DNA of 43,990 nt from Phoronis australis. Lineage: Eukaryota; Phoronida; Phoronidae. The notes under the pieces are model-generated. The model saw only the letters and a list, made by a program, of their open reading frames with translations. It made no database searches and was not told where the DNA came from. Shown piece by piece: positions 35,986 to 43,990 of this stretch. The stretch covers positions 435,924 to 479,913 of the forward strand of contig NMRA01000126.1 in the NCBI GenBank assembly GCA_002633005.1. Reading direction: 5' to 3'. Position 1 is the first letter of the stretch. Each line of letters opens with the position of its first letter. Position numbers and translations under genes: made by a program.

Positions 35986-38900
35986 CTAAGGAAGAACGTA
36001 TAACAAAATAAACCCAAGTTTCCACAACCTTATATAGCACTGAAAACAAAGATGGATGTCTCAGACAGCACAGCTTGGCAAAAGGAGGATCTGATTACCA
36101 CTTGATGCAAGACGGCAAGACTTCAAAAACAGAATTACAGAAAAATAATTACTGCATGGTTTTCGGCATTCAGACAACTTAAAGTACAAAACAACAATAA
36201 ATTGCTTTGTTATTGATGAAATAAAACAGTAAATAGCTTTTTTTAACGACATATACCGTAATATAAACATAAATGAACAACACAATTATGCAGTATTTAG
36301 GCAAGTGACTTCCTGCCGATGTTTGTGGAATCCTTTTTAAGAAGTCAAATACATAGTATAAAGTAAATTGCATCGTTAATCCTACTACATTTTCCACTGC
36401 TATTCAAAAAATTGTCAGCAAATACAGAGGTAAACATTAAAATGTGCCACTATGGGGCATCAGGGTAGTCAGACCCAACTTAAAATTAACATCAGCAGGA
36501 TCAAAATTGCCACTTTCCATGATCCTTCGAGGAATTTGAGATGGACGCCAAAAAATCGTACTACAAGGCACAGAATACGTCAGATATCTCTGGAAATAAG
36601 TCATGGTCTTCTCAATATAAACCTATTTGTCATATGAAAATTCATCAACTGATTGAAACTGGACCGAGCCATTAGCCAAACTTTTCGAGGAATTTGTAAA
36701 CATAACACAAATTATGGAAATATTGATAATTACTTTTCTGTTATTAATTTTCCCAAAACTGAAGTGTGCACTTGAATTAATTCCCAAGTTAAAGAACATA
36801 AATGGTAAAACTTTAGTTTTGGTAGGCTTCCAAGATTGTCTGGCAAACATAAAGCCCTGCACACTGGCTGGCATCACACTATAGCATGTAACTTTTATGA
36901 AACAGCAGAACACCTTCTGAGAACTTCCCAACAAGGTAAAGATTTACACTAATTAGGAGTGACTGGTAATATCTCGCCAAAACCTATACTTGCAAAAATC
37001 TACCACTGAAGCAAACTTAACATACCTTTGTGGCCATCTGCAAAGTCTCTCCCTTCTTCAAGAAGCCCTTCAATGCAGCCTGAAGTTCTTTTTCTTGACT
37101 AGCATCAAGAGGCTGGAAACAAGAAAACAAATGATAGTTTTCCCCGATATGATGTGAGGCTTAAACTATCGCAATGACTACGCAATCTAGAATTCACTCC
37201 AACAAGAGACACTTTCTGTTACGTTATTTACCATGAAGGTTTCTCGTTGTACATTCAGGTGTAAAACATTCTAGTACTACCTCGTAAATATAAGCATTAG
37301 AACAACCAATAAGCACAATGAAGTTTAGTAAATTGTCATTATTACACAACTCGTGTACGTGAGGTGAAATTGTGCATGATCATTGGAAAGACCAAGCACA
37401 TTGGATATTCACAAGTTCATATAGCACCACAAGTACAAGTTGACGTCACAACAACGAAAACTCTACATGATACAACGTGCAGTGCAATGTGGGCAGACTT
37501 CAAATATAGACTCATTGATGGTTGTAGAAGTAAAAGTTTATCTACACAAGATCCAAGCCAGGGATTTCATCAATGAACAAAGCTCAGGCAATTCAATCAA
37601 AATCACTATGGATAAAGACCAGTTGTACTCTACACGACATGTTCAAGTATGTCAATTTAGAAGCTTTTATCACTTAAAAGGAGTGGGAAATGTAATGTTC
37701 GTAGATTGAATCTAAGGCACCAGTCAAAATTGATGTTCTTAGAATTTTAATTGTTCGAAACACAATTCCAGTTTCTGAAAGTTAAGCGACTGGTGGTCAC
37801 TTTTCAGGAAAAATCATCCAAATCTTCGAAATGAAACTTGGTTCTCACTGTAAAAGCAAACTTGATTAAAATCCTTTAGCAAAGATGCTTACCTTGGCTG
37901 TGGTGACAGAGCAAGACACTTCTCCACGCTGGGCTCTCATGATGGTGCTAAAGGCATCGATGACACTACCCAGCTTATTGAGACGGTTGTTCTCAGCTAA
38001 AGCACCTGCAACCACAGCAAAAGACCAGAGTGAGAAAAGGTTGCCAGTGGCAAAACACAACAAGAGAGATTGTGAATTTCTTTCCATGTCAGTGATTTTT
38101 TTCAGTTGTTCATTAGAGCACCCCATTCTTTAACAAGGTTGGTCAATCTTGGGTCATAAACTATTCAGTTCATGCATACTATATTAGGTACTACATGTTA
38201 AACACTCAGCTTGACTAGTGCAATCATGGGATTATTGTAACTGCAACCTGCAACCTAAATATGGTTTCTCAAATACTTGAAGAGTCTATGCCAAAAATGA
38301 GATGATTCATGTAATACGTATCAACCACTTACAAAAATCAAACACATGACTAATGACAGATTACGTGAATGACACAGGCACTTATACCCAATATCTTTTT
38401 ATCCCAAACTGGATGCGCAAATTATAAACCAACGTCTGAAATCTCACAGTAGTTTCTTCCAACGTTGTTGAGTCACCAGGCTCCCAGTAAAATTGCGTCA
38501 CCCTATCATTCCTGTACAACTCCAGGGCCATGAACCATGAGTGAGACAACTTAAATCTGACACAGCGGAGTCTATTCAGGTTAGGGATTCATATTGGTTT
38601 ATAAGTTGCTCATCAAGAACTTCACAAGGATGAATAACATAATGTCCATCATTTGTTTGGCGATATTCCCAACTCTTTATGAATAACATAATGTCCCATC
38701 ATTTGTTTAGCGGTATTCCCAACTCTTTATGAATAACATAATGTCCCATCATTTGTTTAGCGGTATTCCCAACTCTTTATGAATAACATAATGTCCCATC
38801 ATTTGTTTAGCGGTATTCCTAACTCTTTATGAATAACATGTCCCATCATTTGTTTAGTTATATTCCCAACTCTTTATGAATACATAATGTCCCATCATTT

Positions 38901-41333
38901 GTTTAGCGGTATTCCCATCTCTTTATGAAGAACAACTAATGATCATTATTGTTTTGATGTTTTCATGTAGTTGAGACGTTTTCATACTGTAAGAATTCTT
39001 CGATTTGGAACAGAAATAATTGCCAGATTTCCATTTTTAGAGGCTTACCACATTGTTGGTGTTTGGTAAGAGTTGACTTAAAAAACGTGCTAAAAGCAAA
39101 CTAGATTGTCCTGAAAGGTGATTTTTGTTAAGAAATTTGACAAAATGAAATATCGATTGTCTGCTGTATTGTGTTCCCAACTGAAAAATTGTCCCCGTAG
39201 CCTTTTTTGACTTAAGATTGCATGTGTGACTTGTTGTTTAGCTAAGTGACTGGCTAACTTACAACAGAAGTTCAATGTGACATCAGAATATTTTAGCTTT
39301 TTAGAGACAGACTGTAGTGCTGCCACCTTCTGCTTGACTTTCAATGAAGGATTAGCAATGAAGTCAGCAAACACTTGATCCTTTTGTAGCAATGACTGAA
39401 AGAAAGAGAACACAACATTGAATAGGGTACTACTGATTTGACAAAGTAGCAAAAAATATGTTGATCGTTTGAACAGTTGGGTGTGTGTGAGACACAAGGA
39501 ATGTCCAAATTGGAGTGTCTCAAACAGTTACTATAGAATTGATCAACGCAACATGAAACTCCTGAATAAGAAGAGGAAAATATGCAACCAGTACAATGAC
39601 TGATCACAAATATGTTGATGTTAAACAAACCAAACTCGTGGACTTTTTACTCTCATGTCTCAACTGATTGCATTGTAAGTATAAAAAAATTTTGGCACAG
39701 CAAATTTTTTCACATCGATAAAAACCAACAGTAATTCAAATTCAAATTGCTTGTCTATACATAATTGTTGGGTAAAAATAAGGACATCACAGCGTTTGAA
39801 AAATATCTAAAATGGCGACTAAATCGGCAACTGCAGAAGATGAAATACTTAAATGACTAACAAAAAGTTAGGGGACGGCTCACACCCAGTCAGAAGAAGT
39901 AACTTCATTCACATGACAGCCTTGACAAATGCAATATTCAACAACCATCATTGACAACATGATCAAACTGTAATACTAGTGCACCCATTGGGCGTACACA
40001 TAGCCACACCCTGGACTTCATGCATGCTCAATAATCTTGTTACTAAAGGGCCAGTGATACTTCTGTCCTTAGACTGGCTGAAATGCAGAGAAATAAGTTG
40101 CGATACCGGGATTTTCCGTAGATAAGCCCATGGGCGTGTATTCGGAAAATGGGAATTTTCAGGTGTTTTAGTAACAGGCGTTTATTTGGAAAGGGGGGAC
40201 CTGTAAACGGGAAGTCATAGTTTTGGCTCCACAAATGCCAGCATGGACTGAATACACATAGGCCTGGATTAAGAGGTTACCTGACTTTGGATTTTTTAGT
40301 TAAAACTTTGTTTTTAAATTTCATGTTATGCATAGTTCGCCAACAGTTCATTTTTATATATGATAAATGCTCCACAAAACTGAATTTGTGACTAAAAGTG
40401 AGTGGGCTTTTAAGAGGAAATTTTCCAAATAAACGCCCCACAACTTGGACATCTGACACCAAAGGTTGCAACACCAAAATAAACACTCTGGAAATCGTAA
40501 ACCCTGACAGTGAAGCGAGCAAACAATGTCAGTTTATCACACCAGAAAAGAATAACTCAATCTAATAAGCGACACAAACAGAGGAAAAACGGATCAGTTG
40601 TCATGTAATAAAACAAATATAAACCAATCCCTCGGGCGTAGTAGGTCATATGGACACTGGGAGAGCAACGTTATCACCCTCAGGGATCAGTCAACACTTG
40701 TATATTCTTACCTTGAGTGAAGTTAGCTCCGTTTCCACTTTTTCCAGGTGTTTCTGTTTGGAAGCTGCTGAGTAGAGGGCATGGGCATAACGACCTTCGA
40801 CCCCAAACACTTGTATAGGAGCCTGTTAAACAGATCATGAATGATTGCTTAGAAACAGAGTTGTTCATTTATTCTAGTTGAAACACCCTTAAATCTAACA
40901 GCATTATATACTATAACCAGCAATACGTATAAACAATACACACATAGCTTTTTACAACAATCACCAGAATATCTCAGAATTTATGCAGGGGAAAGCTCTA
41001 AGTTATTAGTCACAAAGATAGGATACAAAAGGACATCATCAGTGGAACAGTAGTGTATTTCCAAGTTCAGTTGAAACAACATACACGTGCACCGATGCTT
41101 CTGTGACAAGAACGAGGAAAGTTTGTGTACCAAAGTCTAATTATCACTTCACAGGTAAATAGCTGTGAGGCGTACTCAACGCTTTGGCAAAATATCAACA
41201 AATCTGGACAAACAGAAAGACTACAACAATGCTTTACAAATTTATTGCTTTTTTGAATTGATGTATGTTGTATCTAACTGCTTACCTGCACTAGCTTTCC
41301 TGCTCTTGTTGCTGATGTACTGAACTGACGGAC
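35872..41333 (-). CDS. ATP5PO: ATP synthase subunit O / OSCP, mitochondrial; exons 2-7, first coding exon not found
   Basis: Coding exons on the - strand are 41333-41286, 40822-40712, 39395-39263, 38005-37893, 37112-37026 and 35985-35872. All are in phase with canonical borders and give 201 codons plus stop; the human precursor is 213 aa with about 12 in exon 1. The product is OSCP, the stalk subunit at the top of F1 that couples the peripheral stalk of F1Fo-ATP synthase to the catalytic head in the mitochondrial matrix. Landmarks are the targeting-peptide end [16 protein letters not shown], the family core [43 protein letters not shown], and the C-terminal signature [20 protein letters not shown]. 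The missing 5' exon must end in phase 0 and encode about 10-12 residues. It may lie in or beyond 41.4-44.0 kb. Confidence 0.95.
35986..37892. other. ATP5PO introns 5 and 6
   Basis: Only exon 6 is recognised within. A perfect TGACGTCA occurs at about 37440, of unknown relevance. Confidence 0.45.
37026..37112 (-). CDS. ATP5PO: ATP5PO exon 6
   Basis: A 29-codon exon encoding [20 protein letters not shown] and GETLQMATK. It matches the 'PLEEATLSELKTVLKSFL' region of the human protein. Phase 0, donor gtatgt. Confidence 0.92.
37893..38005 (-). CDS. ATP5PO: ATP5PO exon 5
   Basis: Encodes [37 protein letters not shown]. The LAENxRL and RGEV motifs are family hallmarks. Acceptor ttgcag, donor gtaagc, ending in phase 0. 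Confidence 0.95.
38631..38929. repeat. 50-bp minisatellite, about six units
   Basis: Unit gaataacataatgtcccatc + atttgtttagcggtattccc + aactctttat. Starts are at about 38631, 38681, 38731, 38781, 38831 and 38878. The central units are identical or nearly so; the fifth has a short deletion. It lies in ATP5PO intron 4. Confidence 0.95.
39263..39395 (-). CDS. ATP5PO: ATP5PO exon 4
   Basis: Encodes [37 protein letters not shown] and DVTLNFC. It is the helical central part of OSCP and starts after tttcag. The single T left over joins GT of exon 5 to give a second Cys (NFCCALAEN) just before the conserved LAEN. Confidence 0.92.
39396..40711. other. ATP5PO intron 3
   Basis: Holds an inverted pair ggcgtttatttgga (about 40168) and tccaaataaacgcc (about 40424) that may mark a small DNA element (roughly 40060-40530). 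No exon seen otherwise. Confidence 0.45.
40712..40822 (-). CDS. ATP5PO: ATP5PO exon 3
   Basis: A 37-codon exon encoding [20 protein letters not shown], then [17 protein letters not shown]. This is the most conserved N-terminal helix region of OSCP, which contacts F1 alpha N-termini. Phase 0, donor gtaaga. Confidence 0.96.
40823..41285. other. ATP5PO intron 2
   Basis: No feature recognised. Confidence 0.5.
41286..41333 (-). CDS. ATP5PO: ATP5PO exon 2 (end of mitochondrial targeting peptide)
   Basis: Encodes [16 protein letters not shown] between ttacag and gtaagc. It is Arg/Ser/Thr-rich with no acidic residues, as in a mitochondrial presequence, and very close to human 'VRCFSTSVVRP'. Phase 0 at both ends. 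Confidence 0.9.
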
Positions 41334-41699
41334 CTGTAAAGGGCAAGAAATGACAATAAGATAGTTGTCAACCTCTGTGAAGTCCTTTCGGTTTCATCAA
41401 ATAATTTTTTAATTTAATTCTCCTTTTTCCACAAATAAAAATGTATATTTTACGAATCCTCGACAAGTAAAAAATTCATGCCTTAAATGGACGACCAAGA
41501 ATCTTTGGCCGACAGGTCAAGACACCTGACTTTGAACTTAAGGAAGAGCAGCAGTCAGTGTGCAAGCTCAAGATTCATTAATCAAACCTATGGCGCTAAT
41601 AGGCGACTGCAAGTATTTGACAAGTCAAAGTAATACTACCATAGCAAAACATTCTGCTCTCTGACGATGAGCAGGTTTCATAAAATTGAATAAATTGGG

Positions 41700-42300
41700 A
41701 AGGCATCGTCTCTCAAAAACAAAACTGTTTGCTACATTTCATGAAAATCCGCAGAGACTCCAAAGAGGCAAACATAGAATGTAAAGTTGCCTATTGGGGG
41801 CACTGCGGTAGACAGCTCAGAGCCCTCCAAAAAGTTGCAGTTAATCATTGTCGTGTTTATATAAAAACACTTGCAAAAGCTCACAAAGACGCTACAAAGA
41901 AGTTTAATAATGATCCCTTGAGCAGTTTGGCGGATAAAGAGGCGAACACCAAAAATCAAGACTCAAAACAATAAAAAACAGCCCCTAGGTGGCGCAGAAT
42001 CTCTAATTCGCCCCAAAATGAAAAGGCATCGTTCTTTCCTCAATAGAAACACATGCTAAATTTCACAAAAATCGATCCGAGAATTTAAATAACATAGACA
42101 AAACCTAAAAAATAAAATTACCACTAGGGTGCATACCTAATTGATCTGAAACTTATCAACATTTTTTGATACCTCCATAAGAACACAATTTAGAACTAAA
42201 TTTCAAAGAGATCCTTCAAAGAGTTAAGGAAATACAGCTATGGACGTAAAAAATTGCAGCTGAGGGTGAAACAGCATCAAAACCCATCAAAAAATCAACA
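41700..42300 (-). repeat. tandem-unit interspersed repeat, copy F, reverse orientation
   Basis: On the - strand it shows the same units: gattttcatgaaatgtagca, tttgtgaaatttagcatgtg, ctattgaggaaagaac and gcgccacctaggggc. A small further fragment (tgacatctagtggcaag) is at about 43821-43837. Confidence 0.65.
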
Positions 42301-42700
42301 TCAGTCGTGGTCTTGCCATCAGGAACCCTACCATTTCTCAATGATTAAGTACAACTTCATCTAAGTGATTCTAAAAGTGACTCAAGTTGTTCCCAGTCAT
42401 ATCTAAGCAATTGCTTACTTGATAAAATAAATTTCTCTTCTACTGCTGATAACTCAAAATTGTAATTTTTAAAATGGTCACTCGTAACGCTAAAAATGCA
42501 GGAAATTCATAGACAAAAACATGCATAAATTTCTCAAACTTTTCTTAATTTGCACAACTAAATAGCTCTTTGCATATGAGATTCGGTTGACATTTGGTAA
42601 ATGACCAAAAAAAATTATTTTAGACCATAACACAGTCAACTTTTGAATATGGACCTTGATTGTGATTTAGCCATATATATACTAAATACTAAAGGTACAA

Positions 42701-43450
42701 CACTTGGGACAAGGAATTTCACGGGTTCTTCACTTCATCCGTCCATATCAAACACAAAACTCAATAAATTTACACAAAACAGGGTTTCAACAAACCATTG
42801 TTCTTTCTTCTAATACCATTCATGGTGTCCTGCTCCAGCGAGATCGCAACAAATTCGCGGTCAAAGCATAAAAATTTTCCCGAAAAGCCTACACATCAGC
42901 CCTCCTTTGACGGTTCCAAGGTGAAGAGGTCAAGGGACGGTACGGTAATTGCCAATTTGTCACGGAGTGTCACGACATCGATAACTCCACACTTAGCCGG
43001 CAGGAGAAAAACTAAGACTACTTCCGTAAACAAATCCCTGACTTGATGCCTGTGAGTTGTGGAAACATTACATAAAAGTTTATCTAATTACCACTGTCCA
43101 TAATAATAGATCATATAAAAAGGGGCACTGATGAAACCAACTTCTAATTCCGCGTTTTCACATTTTCCACACTTAGCCAGACGATTTAGTAACCTTCCGT
43201 GACAAAATGGTAATTACAGTACCGTCCCTTGACCTCGAACCGTCAAAGGAGGACTGATGCGTTGGCTTTTTTGGAAACATTTTTGTGCTCTGACCTTGAA
43301 CTTGTTGTGATCTCGCTGGAGCAGGACACCATGAATGGTATTAGAAGAAAGAACAATTGCTAGAAACCTTGTTTTGTGTAAATTTATTGAGTTTTGTGTT
43401 TGATATGGACGACTGAAGTGAAGCACCCGTGGAATTCCTTGTCCCGAGTG
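42701..43450. repeat. large inverted duplication, arms of about 260 bp
   Basis: 42701-42966 and 43196-43450 are inverse complements at high identity. Shared blocks include atatcaaacacaaaactcaa, aataccattcatggtgtcct, gctccagcgagatc, cctcctttgacggttc and gaggtcaagggacggtac. The spacer is about 230 bp and contains ccacacttagcc twice in direct orientation. It lies upstream of the first recognised ATP5PO exon. Confidence 0.9.
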
Positions 43451-43990
43451 CAGTGTTCTCCACGGCCTGTTTTAACTCGACGCGTTGAGTTTAGAAAGTG
43501 CTGCGTCAGGTTTGAACTTTTGTCCTGGCTTGGTATTTCAGCCCTCAACACTAAAGCAGCGCCAGATTAACCAAACTCAAGCCCATTACAGAACTTTAGA
43601 GGCAGTCAACACTATATGTATAACTTCGTAAGACACTACAAGAGTTTAAATTTTAATTAACAAAATCTGCAAAAATCTTTAAATAACAAACATTTCATGG
43701 AGTCACATAGCTTGCTTAATTAACTGACTAATCTACTTTGTCATTCTAACTTTAAAATTTTGCAAGTCAATCTGTAAAAAAGCAATTTAATTTGCTTAAT
43801 AAAGACAATTTTGATTTTGACTGACATCTAGTGGCAAGTTAGAACTTTATGAGCTTATTAAACTTGACAACAGGTGTCACTAAAAACTAGGTCACATCAG
43901 AACTCATGTTAGTAGTACTTAATATGTCTAATTGATATTAAAATTGGCATTGGTATTATTAAAGGAACTTTTGATCTTTTGTTTGCTGCT
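43451..43990. other. right end of window
   Basis: No exon recognised, including the expected ATP5PO first exon. Contains a small tandem-unit repeat fragment near 43830. Confidence 0.4.

Noticed and set aside
42133-42165. MLISFRSI followed by a gtatgc donor on the - strand as ATP5PO exon 1
   Set aside because: It falls inside a tandem-unit repeat copy and ends in phase 2, whereas exon 2 needs phase 0.
43214-43426. 70-codon frame on the - strand and its mirror at 42798-43046
   Set aside because: Both are produced by the inverted duplication; no domain, start context or splice evidence.
1-43990. CRISPR arrays, bacterial operons, riboswitches
   Set aside because: The window has spliced eukaryotic genes; the tandem arrays have no unique spacers and no prokaryotic signals were seen.

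Overview
This is an intron-rich animal genomic window. The coding exons are short (46-209 bp), bounded by GT/AG sites, and scattered through AT-rich, repeat-dense DNA. The gene content, the lectin/thrombospondin/PAN domain mix and the load of short DNA transposons suggest an invertebrate, possibly a deuterostome such as a hemichordate, amphioxus or echinoderm. That placement is inference only; nothing here fixes the species.

Three host genes can be supported. (1) A complete CRYZL1-like gene (quinone oxidoreductase-like protein 1, MDR superfamily) runs on the + strand from 28 to 31896. Its 11 coding exons join in phase to give about 354 codons plus stop. (2) An almost complete gene for the mitochondrial ATP synthase OSCP subunit (ATP5PO/ATP5O) runs on the - strand from 41333 down to 35872. 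Six coding exons give 201 codons; only the short first coding exon, the start of the targeting peptide, was not found. The two genes are tail to tail, about 4 kb apart. (3) Inside the 14-kb third intron of CRYZL1, on the opposite strand, lies part of a gene for a secreted protein with a C-type lectin domain, a thrombospondin type 1 repeat and a PAN/Apple-like domain (exons 16797 to 15731). A candidate signal-peptide exon lies near 20.7 kb.

The remainder is intronic or intergenic DNA dominated by mobile and tandem repeats. Intron 1 of CRYZL1 holds a 2.4-kb element with matching inverted ends and a 270-bp polypyrimidine tract. Introns 2 and 3 hold copies of a family with 'accgtattc' ends and TA target duplications. 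Two of these copies form a long inverted pair around exon 3. A minisatellite begins exactly at the exon 3 splice donor. One family member (13988-15493) is inserted in an older tandem-unit repeat; another (17790-19562) carries a solo LTR with a 5-bp target duplication. Intron 4 holds a broken THAP-domain gene facing a broken small ORF. The intergenic space is mostly the tandem-unit repeat plus a 93-bp hairpin. Introns of ATP5PO hold a 50-bp minisatellite, more tandem-unit repeat and a 260-bp-arm inverted duplication upstream of the first recognised exon.

The two main genes have mitochondrial or oxidoreductive housekeeping roles and share no operon-like regulation. Their adjacency is the point of interest, because the human homologues also lie close together on chromosome 21 (from general knowledge).
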